A stretch of 64,000 nucleotides of DNA from Heterotrichella gracilis (Eukaryota; Sar; Xanthophyceae; Tribonematales; Xanthonemataceae): positions 248,001 to 312,000 of the forward strand of contig JAULBX010000002.1 in NCBI GenBank assembly GCA_032358255.1, in the 5' to 3' direction. The translations under genes were made by a program, and so were the position numbers. Each line of letters begins with the position of its first letter. Within the stretch, counting starts at the first letter, position 1. Positions 19,111 through 28,116 of this stretch are shown here, piece by piece. The notes beneath the pieces were generated by a model. It searched no databases. It saw nothing but the letters and a program-made list of their open reading frames with translations, and was not told the origin of the DNA.

Positions 19111-19696
19111 TTTTTTTGTTTTTAATTTTAGCTTCTATTAATAATTTTAAATTTCGTTTACCGTTCTGAATAAAACTTTTTACTTCGTTCAAAGAGAAGT
19201 CTGTTTTATCGCAAATTTGCTGGTAGCTCTGCCCTTTTAAATAAAATAATTCAACACAAACTTTTTGGTTTTCTTTTAACTCCGATAATCCGGCCTGCAT
19301 ATGATCCATCATTAGCTCATCGCTTACACCTAAAATTTTTTCTTCTTCTTCAACAGTTGTTTCATTTAATTCAAATTCCAAGTAACTTTCGGATAGCCTG
19401 TATTTATTTTTATTCTTACGGATCTCGCTAATGCAATAATTTCTCACTACAAAACTCAACCAACCTTTAAAATTCTTTACTTCTGTCTTTTTTAATTCAG
19501 TGATCAGCTTCTCAAATATTTGCATGACTGCATCTTTCGCGACATCCTTATCCCTAAAATAAAACAAACAAACCCCGAAAACCGTTTTTACATGTTTTTC
19601 AAAAAGCAACCCCACAAGTTCTTTATCACCTGTATTAAAATAATTCAGGGCAAGTTCCTCATCCGTGGCAAAGTCTCTTTTTTTAAATAACCACAT
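19100..19696 (-). CDS. ECF-like sigma-70 family sigma factor
   Basis: 198 residues. Region 2 is visible in FYFRDKDVAKDAVMQIFEKL and FKGWLSFVVRNYCISEIRKNK, and region 4 in LKENQKVCVELFYLKGQSYQQI followed by a helix-turn-helix-like segment (DFSLNEVKSFIQNGKRNLK). These are the core-binding/-10 and -35 binding parts of the ECF group. An acidic linker (LNETTVEEEEKILG) joins them. It is transcribed with the TPR membrane protein and divergent from a TonB-plug-like gene, which may be its target. An 11-bp perfect dyad sits 38-68 bp upstream of the start. Confidence 0.88.
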   Translation of the reverse strand: MWLFKKRDFATDEELALNYFNTGDKELVGLLFEKHVKTVFGVCLFYFRDKDVAKDAVMQIFEKLITELKKTEVKNFKGWLSFVVRNYCISEIRKNKNKYRLSESYLEFELNETTVEEEEKILGVSDELMMDHMQAGLSELKENQKVCVELFYLKGQSYQQICDKTDFSLNEVKSFIQNGKRNLKLLIEAKIKNKKNAS

Positions 19697-19733
19697 AAAT
19701 CCGTTTCTCTTTATTAAGACGCTTTTAGTTTAT

Positions 19734-19764
19734 TATTCCATAAAAATAATTTATTTATGGAATA
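19734..19764. promoter_or_regulatory. 11-bp perfect inverted repeat in divergent promoter region
   Basis: TATTCCATAAA at 19734-19744 is mirrored exactly by TTTATGGAATA at 19754-19764 with a 9-bp spacer. It lies between the sigma-factor start (19696) and the TonB-plug gene (19832). It has no T run, so it reads as an operator candidate rather than a terminator. Confidence 0.4.
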
Positions 19765-19831
19765 TCCCATTATTTCCGTCTTATTATCAGAAACCGGTAC
19801 AAATTAATATAAACCTTTAAAAACAGAAATT

Positions 19832-20677
19832 ATGAAAACTTTAAAACTTAAAACAGCAGTCCTTTCCGCACTATTCATGGTGTTTGGACTAACAATGAAT
19901 GCTCAGGGATACGGTGAGATCCGTGGAATTATTAAAAATACAGAGCTTGAACCGGTAGAATTTGCCACCGTAAAGATCTTACAGGGTAACGTTCTTATAG
20001 GAGGGACTCAAACCGACGCTCAGGGCAGGTATAAATACAAACCTTTAAACCCTGGCACTTATGATTTAGTGATAATAGAAGCGGGGCATCAGACCCAACC
20101 GGTAAATAAAATAAAAGTGATACCAAATGAGGCCACTTATGTTGATGTAAAGATAACGCCTAATACGCTTGAAGGTGTTACTGTCACAGCAAAAGCCTAT
20201 GATTACACTAACTCGGGAGTAGATAAAAGTATGTACGCTATGAAAAGCCTGGATGCCACAGAATTATTGCAGTTGGCGGGCGCTGACAGGGGAAATATAA
20301 AAGGCACATTGACCAGCATTTCCTCTGACGTGATTGAAACAAATGGTGAATTGCATTTTAGAGGTACTCGTGGTGATGCTACCGGTTATTTTGTGGATGG
20401 TGTAAGAACTATGGGGGCGAGTACAATACCAGGTTTAGGTATTGAGAACTTAACTGTATTTAGTGGTGGCGTGCCGGCCATGTATGGCGATGTAATGGGT
20501 GGTGTGGTAATTATAACAACCAAAAGTTATTTTAGCGGCATTCGCGAAAAGAATATGAGAAACAATGCCTACCGCGAAAAAATAATTGAAAAGAAACGTA
20601 TTGAAAAAGCAAAATTAGATGAAGAAGCACGCTTGAAAGAAATTGAAGAAGAAAAGTTGAAAGAGAAAGTACAATAA
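19832..20677 (+). CDS. barrel-less TonB-receptor-like protein (CarboxypepD_reg plus plug)
   Basis: 281 residues. A signal peptide ends near residue 24 (MNAQG). A carboxypeptidase-regulatory-like beta-sandwich spans about 28-110 (GEIRGIIKNTELEPVEFATVKI...DAQGRYKY). A TonB-dependent receptor plug domain spans about 130-235 (LHFRGTRGDATGYFVDGVRTMG; LTVFSGGVPAMYGDVMGGVVIITTK). Where the 600-residue barrel should begin, the protein instead ends in a 45-residue charged helix rich in Lys and Glu. The reading frame ends cleanly and is followed by a terminator, so it does not look like a truncated receptor. It may be a periplasmic regulator or a decoy plug. It faces the sigma/TPR pair. Confidence 0.75.
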   Translation: MKTLKLKTAVLSALFMVFGLTMNAQGYGEIRGIIKNTELEPVEFATVKILQGNVLIGGTQTDAQGRYKYKPLNPGTYDLVIIEAGHQTQPVNKIKVIPNEATYVDVKITPNTLEGVTVTAKAYDYTNSGVDKSMYAMKSLDATELLQLAGADRGNIKGTLTSISSDVIETNGELHFRGTRGDATGYFVDGVRTMGASTIPGLGIENLTVFSGGVPAMYGDVMGGVVIITTKSYFSGIREKNMRNNAYREKIIEKKRIEKAKLDEEARLKEIEEEKLKEKVQ

Positions 20678-20690
20678 GTTACTCCGTTTA

Positions 20691-20723
20691 AAAAAAGCGC
20701 ATTCATTACGAATGCGCTTTTTT
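20691..20723. terminator. bidirectional terminator between plug gene and maf
   Basis: A strong hairpin: AAAAAAGCGCATT (20691-20703), a 7-nt loop, and AATGCGCTTTTTT (20711-20723). It has A and T runs on both sides and can end transcription of both convergent genes. Confidence 0.85.
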
Positions 20724-20727
20724 TATT

Positions 20728-21330
20728 TTAGAATTTTATTAATTCCTCGTATAGTTCTTTAACAGGCAAGCCCATTACGTTGTAAAAGCTGCCCTCTATT
20801 TTATCAATGCCAATATAACCGATCCAATCCTGCACACCGTAACCACCGGCTTTGTCGTAAGGACTAAAATTAGTCAGGTAATATTCTATCTCTTCGGTTT
20901 TTAATTTTTTGAAATACACTTTACTTACATCGTAAAATGTAGTTTGTTTGTTGGCGCTTTTTAAACAAACTGCCGTAAAAACTTCGTGCATTTTTCCGCT
21001 GAGCGTTTCCAGCATTTTTTTTCCCTCGGCAAAATTCTCAGGTTTATTAAACACTTTTCCTTCGCACCAAACTACTGTATCGGCTGTTATTAATAACTCA
21101 TCTTCCTTAAGCGGCCCCTCATAAGCGTCTGCTTTTAATTCCGCTAAAAAGATCGGTATCTCTTGCGCTTTCAATTCTTTTGGCCACAAAGATTCGTCTG
21201 CCTTTATAGGTCTATTTAAAAATTCGAAGCCCAGGCTTTTTAAAAGGTCCTGCCTCCTTGGCGAAGCAGAACCTAATATTAATTTATAAGGAAAATTTTT
21301 AATTATTTCCTCTACACTATTTCCCATCAT
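20728..21330 (-). CDS. maf: Maf-family nucleoside triphosphate pyrophosphatase
   Basis: 200 residues. GSASPRRQDLLKSLGFEF near the N-terminus, ITADTVVW in the middle and DKAGGYGVQDWIGYIGIDKIEG towards the end are the Maf signatures. Members hydrolyse dTTP, UTP and modified nucleotides to monophosphates in the cytosol; older literature ties the name to septum formation. It starts 3 bp after the T9SS gene stops and is last in a long minus-strand run beginning at ccmF. Confidence 0.93.
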   Translation of the reverse strand: MMGNSVEEIIKNFPYKLILGSASPRRQDLLKSLGFEFLNRPIKADESLWPKELKAQEIPIFLAELKADAYEGPLKEDELLITADTVVWCEGKVFNKPENFAEGKKMLETLSGKMHEVFTAVCLKSANKQTTFYDVSKVYFKKLKTEEIEYYLTNFSPYDKAGGYGVQDWIGYIGIDKIEGSFYNVMGLPVKELYEELIKF

Positions 21331-21333
21331 TTA

Positions 21334-23097
21334 TTAATTAGTTACAATTACTTTTATTTTCACATTATTTCCGGTAATGTAATAAATGCCTGAAGCTAAA
21401 CCATAAAGTTCTATTGAACCATTATTGTTATCGTTTAAATTAATTTCTCTAACAACTTGTCCAAATGCATTTATCAAATTGTATTTTCCATTCTCGGCAA
21501 ATACAATAGTGAATTTTCCATTGTTCGGATTTGGATAAACATTTATTGCAGGTGAAACATCATTTGCAAGAGTATTTATTCCTGTACATAATGATACGTT
21601 TTGAGTGACAGTTGCTGTTGCAACACAACCGTTAATAGTGTTAGTTCCGGTAACAGTATAAGTTGTATTTACAGTTGGCGAAACAGCTATTGAGTTGCTA
21701 GTTGCACTTGTATTCCATGAATAAGTATTTGCACCGCTCGCCACTAAAGTAGCAGTTTGCCCTGTACAAATAACACTTGTACCTCCAATTGAAACAGAAG
21801 GCGCTGTAGTATTTGAAACTATATTAACTGTTGACATTACCGCACACAAATTCGCATCTACAATTGTACATGTATAATTTGCGGGAGAAAGTGGTGAAGC
21901 AACCGCTGCATTACCGCCTGTTGGAGACCAGGTAAATGTATACGGAGGGCCTGAACCACCGCTTACATTTGCTGTGGCAGAACCAACGGGATTTACACAA
22001 GTAATATTTGTTTGGGCCGTAGTCACTAATAATTGCGCTGGCTGAGTAATATTATATGATTGAGCCATAGGACAACCGTTTGCATCGTTTACTAAACAAG
22101 TATAATTGCCTGCACATAAATTAGCCGCCACATTTGCCGGGCCACCGAATGGCGACCAACTATAAGTATAAGGACCAACACCACCCGTTACAACTGCGCT
22201 GGCAATAGCATTACAGGCACTAAAACAGTTTACATTGGTTTGTGTTGCACTAACAGCAATTGGCGCAGGTTGATTAATTAATATAGAGGAAATGGCGGTG
22301 CATGTTCCATCAGAAACGGTACAGGTATAGCTTCCAATAGTTAAATTACTTGCAATAGAGGTTGTGCTAACAGCGGGAGAGGACCATGTATAGGTGTAAG
22401 GCGCGGTGCCACCAACAACCGAAACAGTAGCAGACCCGTTAGATCCGCCAAAACAGGAAATAGAGTTGGTTAATGCACTGGCAGAAAAACCGTTTCCAAC
22501 CTTTACATCGTCCCATATTCCTGTACCCGCGTTAAAATTATAAAGATGAACCCTTGTTAAGTTATTTACACTTGCGGATCTAAAAGGAAATGCTGTGGCG
22601 ATCAAAACATTATTAATATAGATGTCAAACACATGTGTGGTAAAATTTATATTCTTCAATTCTATAAAATACCAGGTATTTGGTGTACAGTTGTAAATTT
22701 GAGTACTTGAGGAAACAAATCTAATATTAGTACCCCCTTGCCAGTAACAAAACATCATACAATTAGTTGCCGTTACTGCATTATCGCCAGCAACTACATA
22801 ATTGGTGGCTCCTGTACCACTTGGATATACGGCCCATGACATATAGTTAGGTGTTGCAGCCGCAAAAGCAGTTGACAAACCTGTTAAATGTGTACTTGTA
22901 CCTCCGATTCCTTCAACTTTAAAGTTTCCTGCATAAGCACTTCCTGCTGTTACACTAGCAGACGAAAGCCCTGTGCCTAAAGTCCAGGTTGGTGTGTAAC
23001 TTCCCGATTCGAAACCGTCATAAAAGGCAGAAACACATTGTGAGCGACTATAAAAAGTTAAAACAACAAAAAGATAAAGTAGTAGATTTTTTTTCAT
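21334..23097 (-). CDS. T9SS type A secreted protein with SprB-type repeats
   Basis: 587 residues. After a signal peptide (MKKNLLLYLFVVLTFYSRSQ), a concanavalin/LamG-like domain spans about 25-205. Three SprB-type repeats follow at about 212-275, 290-350 and 365-425, each of the form NG-SAT-V-GG-PYTYTWS then YTC-V-D. A further Ig/PKD-like domain precedes the C-terminal type A sorting domain (VYPNPNNGKFTIVF, LASGIYYIT). SprB repeats occur in gliding adhesins and other surface proteins, so adhesion is the natural inference. It sits between the UbiA gene and maf with only a 3-bp gap to maf, an odd place for surface cargo. Confidence 0.87.
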   Translation of the reverse strand: MKKNLLLYLFVVLTFYSRSQCVSAFYDGFESGSYTPTWTLGTGLSSASVTAGSAYAGNFKVEGIGGTSTHLTGLSTAFAAATPNYMSWAVYPSGTGATNYVVAGDNAVTATNCMMFCYWQGGTNIRFVSSSTQIYNCTPNTWYFIELKNINFTTHVFDIYINNVLIATAFPFRSASVNNLTRVHLYNFNAGTGIWDDVKVGNGFSASALTNSISCFGGSNGSATVSVVGGTAPYTYTWSSPAVSTTSIASNLTIGSYTCTVSDGTCTAISSILINQPAPIAVSATQTNVNCFSACNAIASAVVTGGVGPYTYSWSPFGGPANVAANLCAGNYTCLVNDANGCPMAQSYNITQPAQLLVTTAQTNITCVNPVGSATANVSGGSGPPYTFTWSPTGGNAAVASPLSPANYTCTIVDANLCAVMSTVNIVSNTTAPSVSIGGTSVICTGQTATLVASGANTYSWNTSATSNSIAVSPTVNTTYTVTGTNTINGCVATATVTQNVSLCTGINTLANDVSPAINVYPNPNNGKFTIVFAENGKYNLINAFGQVVREINLNDNNNGSIELYGLASGIYYITGNNVKIKVIVTN

Positions 23098-23181
23098 GAT
23101 AAATTAGTTTATCCGAAGATAAAAAAAAATCGAACATCTTTTATATAAATCTTAGAAAAAGGTCAACTTGATTTTGCTCGC

Positions 23182-24156
23182 TTAAGAAAAGTAAAAAATG
23201 AAGCTATACGAAAGCCCCATTAACATTATAAATTTTAGGAGGAGGCTTGCATTCTTAAATTGTTTTGATTCTTTCGCCTTTAAGGTCATTAATGCTAAAA
23301 TAATTAATGGAATGATAAGCGCTACAATTATGTAGATATTATTTTGGTTAATGATGATGCGGTAAAATTTAAAGGTATTGTAAATTACAAAGGATAATAA
23401 TATAATGGTGATGACGATTAAAAAGAAAACATTTAGCTTACTTGCCGGAATGCCCCAAACAATTGGCATAGTATGACCTCCTGTTGCTTCATCGCCTTTA
23501 TAGTCCTCCATATCTTTTATTATTTCGCGGGTAAGACTTGTAATAAAAGCAAACAAAGAAAAAATAAATGTTATCTTAAAACAGGAAAGAACAACATCCT
23601 GATGAATTGAAGTGAAACCAGGATGGATCTTTTGCAGCACGCCCATTTCATAGACAAAGGGCATAAACGCCACTGCACCAGTAAGTAAAGACACGGTAAT
23701 ATTGCCAACCAACAATTGTTTTTTAAAGTGGGTACTGTAGAACCATAATAAAGTTGCAGCAACAATGTGAAAAATAGCGAGACGCAAATAACCCGTCATC
23801 AATGCGGCATACATGCCAATCACTATTCCTAAAATAGTAAAAGTTATATGCAAAATAATGGCTAAACGACGTTTAATTATTTTTCCAACCACTACCGTAT
23901 CGGGATGATTGATCATATCTGTCTTCATATCAAAATAATCATTTATAATATAGCCGGCAGCAGCAATCAGAACAGTGCTTAACACAACCAAATAAAATAA
24001 ACCATTATTTAATTCTAAATGAATATCGTTTTGATTTAGGATCTTTTGTAACACAAAATAGCGCAATAAAATTTGCGTTAAAGCTATCATGATGAGATTT
24101 TCCATCCTGATAAGCTTTAAAAAAGCAATGCCTTTATTATTTAATAGTTTGCTCAA
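23182..24156 (-). CDS. UbiA-family prenyltransferase
   Basis: 324 residues with about eight to nine membrane helices. The first Asp-rich motif is NDYFDMKTD (residues 72-80) and the second is DMEDYKGDEATG (about 215-226); both hold Mg-prenyl diphosphate in UbiA enzymes. In Bacteroidota the gene in this neighbourhood (DUF2520, KdsC-like, UbiA, Maf) is usually annotated geranylgeranylglycerol-phosphate geranylgeranyltransferase, an archaeal-like lipid enzyme. That subtype is from memory of annotation rather than a diagnostic residue; a quinone or other prenyl acceptor is possible. It is 1 bp from the KdsC-like gene. Confidence 0.85.
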   Translation of the reverse strand: MSKLLNNKGIAFLKLIRMENLIMIALTQILLRYFVLQKILNQNDIHLELNNGLFYLVVLSTVLIAAAGYIINDYFDMKTDMINHPDTVVVGKIIKRRLAIILHITFTILGIVIGMYAALMTGYLRLAIFHIVAATLLWFYSTHFKKQLLVGNITVSLLTGAVAFMPFVYEMGVLQKIHPGFTSIHQDVVLSCFKITFIFSLFAFITSLTREIIKDMEDYKGDEATGGHTMPIVWGIPASKLNVFFLIVITIILLSFVIYNTFKFYRIIINQNNIYIIVALIIPLIILALMTLKAKESKQFKNASLLLKFIMLMGLSYSFIFYFS

Positions 24157-24157
24157 A

Positions 24158-24670
24158 TTACCACTTTACAATTCCCCATTTATTTTGCACCCGCAATATT
24201 TGCTCAATAATATCTCTTACACAACCCTCACCGCCATTTTTATCTGAGACGTATTGACTTATTTCTTTTATGTCTGTAGCAGCATCCTTTGGGCAAACTG
24301 CAAGGCCCACCCTACTCATAATTTCATGATCGGGAAGATCGTCGCCCATAAAAAGAACTTCTTCGTCGGTTAAATTGTTCAATTTTAAATAATCCAAGTA
24401 ACAAGCTAATTTATCATGCGTATTTAAAAAAACATCGGTAACACCTGCACGTGCCAGAGCATTTTTAATAGCGTTATTATTTCCACCGCTTATAATAGCG
24501 ATCCTGAATTTTTTTTGTACCGCTAGATGTATCGCATAACCGTCTTTTGAGTTCATATTGCGTACCATTTCCCCATTTTCCATCACCAAAACTTTACCGT
24601 CGGTCATTACGCCATCCACATCAAACATGATGGTGGTTATTTTGTTCAGTTTCTGTTTAAAGTTAAGCAT
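24158..24670 (-). CDS. KdsC-like HAD phosphatase
   Basis: 170 residues, typical for KdsC (3-deoxy-manno-octulosonate-8-phosphate phosphatase) without a cap domain. The catalytic DxD is MFDVDGVMTDGKV (D17, D19); GGNN, and VLFMGDDLPDHEIM with its acidic motif, follow. The enzyme would release Kdo for lipopolysaccharide synthesis. The start overlaps the DUF2520 gene by 8 bp. KdsC paralogues of other specificity (for example NeuA-linked or ulosonate phosphatases) cannot be excluded. Confidence 0.88.
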   Translation of the reverse strand: MLNFKQKLNKITTIMFDVDGVMTDGKVLVMENGEMVRNMNSKDGYAIHLAVQKKFRIAIISGGNNNAIKNALARAGVTDVFLNTHDKLACYLDYLKLNNLTDEEVLFMGDDLPDHEIMSRVGLAVCPKDAATDIKEISQYVSDKNGGEGCVRDIIEQILRVQNKWGIVKW

Positions 24671-25454
24671 GTTTTTTTGCTTGCTGTTTTATAATTAGGT
24701 TACTTAATTGTAAATAGATCTTTTTAAGTTCTGCATTTTTTGAGATTAGTTTTAAATGTTTTTCCATTACTTTTTTATCGCCGCGTTTGGCAGGACCAGT
24801 TTGAGCAGCCAGCGGCTCTAATTTTTGGATCTTTAAAACTGTTTGTTTGATTAATGGTAACAATATCTTCCTGTCTTTTCCTGCAAGATCGCCAGCTGCA
24901 ACAAATAAAGCATTCGTAAAATTGTTTACAAGCACAGCGGCTAAATGAAGCGCTAAACGGTCTTTATAATTTAAACTTCTCACGTTATTACTAAAGGCTT
25001 TTGCGAAATTTAAAATTTTAGTTTTACTGGCATTGCTCTTTGCTTCAACAATAATTGGTGTCTCTTTCCAATTTACCTCATCCTGTTTTGAAAAAGTTTG
25101 TAAGGGATAAAAAACTGCCGTATTCGATCTGTCGCCCAACTCATTGATCTTTGCACTTCCGGATGTGTGAATTATAAAGGCATCAGAATTTTTAGCGTTG
25201 ATCTTTTTGGCTACCGAGGCAATATTTTTATCGGCTACACAAATAAAATAAAGATCAGCATCGGTAACGATGTTATTTAAATTTGACGTGATTGAACATT
25301 TTAATTTCGTTTTGAAATCGGTCAGTAAACTATTTGCTTTGTGATTATAAACTATCAGTTCGTGTTTTTTTAAACCGGCGAGTTGCTTTGCTAAATGCCA
25401 GGCTACATTTCCGCAACCTATTATCACGATTTTATGGCCTGTTGGTTTTTGCAC
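24663..25454 (-). CDS. Rossmann-fold and DUF2520 protein
   Basis: 263 residues. The N-terminal Rossmann fold has IIGCGNVAWHLAKQL (residues about 11-25) and FIIHTSGSAKI, and the C-terminal part is the helical DUF2520 domain (LALHLAAVLVNNFTNALF; GPAKRGDKKVMEKHL). The family resembles NAD(P)-dependent beta-hydroxyacid or pyrroline-carboxylate reductases, but its substrate is unknown. It is 5 bp downstream of ccmF and overlaps the KdsC-like gene, so it is part of the same transcript. Confidence 0.85.
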   Translation of the reverse strand: MQKPTGHKIVIIGCGNVAWHLAKQLAGLKKHELIVYNHKANSLLTDFKTKLKCSITSNLNNIVTDADLYFICVADKNIASVAKKINAKNSDAFIIHTSGSAKINELGDRSNTAVFYPLQTFSKQDEVNWKETPIIVEAKSNASKTKILNFAKAFSNNVRSLNYKDRLALHLAAVLVNNFTNALFVAAGDLAGKDRKILLPLIKQTVLKIQKLEPLAAQTGPAKRGDKKVMEKHLKLISKNAELKKIYLQLSNLIIKQQAKKHA

Positions 25455-25459
25455 AAGTC

Positions 25460-28036
25460 TTAAGATTGTACTTTGAATTTACGAATTCTTTCGATAATGG
25501 CAATACCCGTACCAAAAGCCATGATAAGGCAGCCCAGCCACAATACATTGATGTAAGGAAATACAAAGGCTTTCATTACTATAAAATCCTTATTATTCGC
25601 AAGTTTTTCAGCCATTGTAATTTCTATTGTTCCGTCGTCAGGATTGATCTTCCAGAAAACAAATTTTAAACCCAGATCTTTTTGCACATCTTCTTTTGGA
25701 ATAACTACATTATGCTGAATAATAAATTTAGGGTAAGCCATGAAGCTTTGGTTCTTTGTATTTACACAACGTAATACCGCTGTAACCTCCAATGCAGAAT
25801 CATTCTTTTCGTATTGCTCCTTGCTTAAATTACTTCGCAATGAATCTATAATAACTAAAGCATTACTCGAAAAAATAGTATCGCCCACATGACCCACGTA
25901 ATTTTTTGCTTCGCCAAAACCATTTTTCTTTTTAGCGGATGTATCTACATTAAGGTCGGCCGCTGCAATGTGTGTATAAATATCTCTGCTTAAATAATGC
26001 TTTGTGTCGGGTTCTGCGGCCTGTCCCATACGCGGATTATCCTGGATGTGCGGTTCTAAAGCAAAATCAAATTCAGGTTTATTTTCTTTATTTAATTTAA
26101 AATATTCTACCGTATAATAAACATCGATGCCTATTCGTTTTTTTCCTTTATATAACACCAGGTAAGGACCCATGGGCAAAGTATCACCCTGCGTTAATAA
26201 TATACTCTCACGATCGTCAAAATCTTTTCCTAAAGCCGTTAATTTTTTATCAACGATATTTTTTGGCAGCGTTACTTTTTTAGACGTAGATATTAATGCG
26301 CCGATTAGAACCATAGCAAAGCCAATATGCGCGATGGATGCGCCGCTTTTTGAGATCTTGCCTTTTAATACCATTAAAAAATAATCGCCATTTGCAAACA
26401 CAGCAAACAAACCGGTTACAAATAAAAGTGAGTAACTGATGAGGTCCCAGGCATCAACACCTTTCGCTTCGGTATTGGTTAAAAAATAAAGCGGGATACT
26501 GCAAGCTAAACCGAAAAATAATGCCAACACAAAACTATAGGCAACCCGTTTGAAGAATTTTTTAGGGTCCGTTTTTTTGTATTTTAAGAATTGCGAAACG
26601 GCAATTAATATCATAATTATAATAGCAAAGGGGATCATCCACACATTATACACGTGCACTTTTGGCGGCGCAAATTCTGTATTAAATAATTTATTAATTA
26701 CGGGAATAGATGTAAAGTATGTAATTATCAAACCCGATAATAAAAAAACCAGCGACCCCAGGAACATCCAAAACTCTCGCGAATACAACGCTTCTTCATC
26801 TTTTTCTTTTGGAAAATAAAGGTAATACGAGATAACGGTAATGACTGCGGATGAAGCCAACCATACTATAAGCAAAATTGTTTTGTAGCCATAAAGTAAT
26901 CCGAAAAAAAGCAAAAGCAACGACACAACAACATAGGATACTTTAAAAAGTTTGTCGTTAATTAACAAGGCAACTGTAATAAAAATAAATGTAAGTACAT
27001 ACAATACTAACTGGCCGGTCATTCCAAGGTCTGTAAATGCGTGTACAGAAGCATTTCCTAAAACGCCGCTCCGTGTTAAGAACGTGGAATACAACACTAA
27101 CAAAAAACTACAAATAGCTAAAAAATGTGTGGTGAATAATGAGCCACCTTTATTTTTATTAATGATCATAGTGTGGCCGGCACCAACCATAACCAACCAT
27201 GGAACAAGCGAAGAGTTCTCAACCGGATCCCAGGCCCAAAAACCACCAAAACTTAAAGCTTCATAAGCCCAGGCGCCGCCCATTAAAATACCAATACCTA
27301 AAATTAAAATACAGAAATAGGTCCACGGTAAAGCAATTTTTTGCCAATCGTTATATTTTTTATTCCATAAAGCACCAATGGCAAATGCAAACGGAACCAA
27401 AGTTGATGCGAAACCTAAAAATAAAGTTGGCGGGTGAATGGTCATCCAGTAATTCATTAACAAAGGATTTAATCCACGCGCCGTTGATTCATATTTACCC
27501 ATTTGCACAAAAGGCAGATCCATGAATTCTGAATGTTCTTTCATTAATAGAAAAGGGTTGCTACCAACTTTATAATCGAAAAGATAAACACCCAATAACA
27601 TACTCGCTAAAAACACCTGCACCAACGCAAATATGGTCATTACAGGAATCTCCCATTCGCCAGCCTTAAGCTGGCGTTTTAAGATCATTCCTAAAAATAC
27701 ATTCCAGAATGTCCACAGCAAAAAACTTCCTTCCTGACCTTCCCAAAAACAAGAAAGAATATATTTCATATCCATACTTGTATTACTGTGTTGCCAAACG
27801 TATTGGTATTCGAAATAATGGTTTAGCAACATAAAGAACATAGTGCCAATGATACCGATCACAGCAAAACCATGAATATTAAACCCGATACGAGCCAGTT
27901 TTATAAAAGAAATATTTTTTAAAGAAAGGTAATAAGCGAAACAAGAAAGAAGCGCGCTTACAAAAGAAAGAACAACAAATGCATTGCCGAGGTTACCTGC
28001 CCACAATCTTTCATTAATGTATTGAATTTGCCCCAT
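25460..28036 (-). CDS. ccmF: CcmF-type cytochrome c heme lyase subunit
   Basis: 858 residues with about 15 membrane segments. The WWD signature of heme-handling proteins is at about residues 251-275 (SFGGFWAWDPVENSSLVPW); WEGQEGSFLLWTFW and MTIHPPTLFLGF also fit CcmF/CcsA proteins. A periplasmic soluble part at about 590-800 separates late helices, as in CcmF. It ligates heme to apocytochromes. It is the first gene of the run ccmF, DUF2520, kdsC-like, UbiA, T9SS cargo and maf. The rest of the ccm set lies 10.5 kb upstream on the same strand (ccmBCDE at 38547-40537), unlike the contiguous order usual in the phylum. Confidence 0.9.
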   Translation of the reverse strand: MGQIQYINERLWAGNLGNAFVVLSFVSALLSCFAYYLSLKNISFIKLARIGFNIHGFAVIGIIGTMFFMLLNHYFEYQYVWQHSNTSMDMKYILSCFWEGQEGSFLLWTFWNVFLGMILKRQLKAGEWEIPVMTIFALVQVFLASMLLGVYLFDYKVGSNPFLLMKEHSEFMDLPFVQMGKYESTARGLNPLLMNYWMTIHPPTLFLGFASTLVPFAFAIGALWNKKYNDWQKIALPWTYFCILILGIGILMGGAWAYEALSFGGFWAWDPVENSSLVPWLVMVGAGHTMIINKNKGGSLFTTHFLAICSFLLVLYSTFLTRSGVLGNASVHAFTDLGMTGQLVLYVLTFIFITVALLINDKLFKVSYVVVSLLLLFFGLLYGYKTILLIVWLASSAVITVISYYLYFPKEKDEEALYSREFWMFLGSLVFLLSGLIITYFTSIPVINKLFNTEFAPPKVHVYNVWMIPFAIIIMILIAVSQFLKYKKTDPKKFFKRVAYSFVLALFFGLACSIPLYFLTNTEAKGVDAWDLISYSLLFVTGLFAVFANGDYFLMVLKGKISKSGASIAHIGFAMVLIGALISTSKKVTLPKNIVDKKLTALGKDFDDRESILLTQGDTLPMGPYLVLYKGKKRIGIDVYYTVEYFKLNKENKPEFDFALEPHIQDNPRMGQAAEPDTKHYLSRDIYTHIAAADLNVDTSAKKKNGFGEAKNYVGHVGDTIFSSNALVIIDSLRSNLSKEQYEKNDSALEVTAVLRCVNTKNQSFMAYPKFIIQHNVVIPKEDVQKDLGLKFVFWKINPDDGTIEITMAEKLANNKDFIVMKAFVFPYINVLWLGCLIMAFGTGIAIIERIRKFKVQS

Positions 28037-28116
28037 TTTAGTGGGTGCAAAGGTATAAAAAAGAATGGTTTTTTGTAAATAATTATTGGTCGGTAGTGAA
28101 TGTGCCTAAACCCTAA

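Noticed and set aside
21840-22470. Periodic repeats in the T9SS gene considered as a CRISPR or tandem DNA repeat
   Set aside because: The period is protein-level (SprB-type domains of about 60-80 residues) with diverged DNA; there are no identical short repeats with unique spacers.
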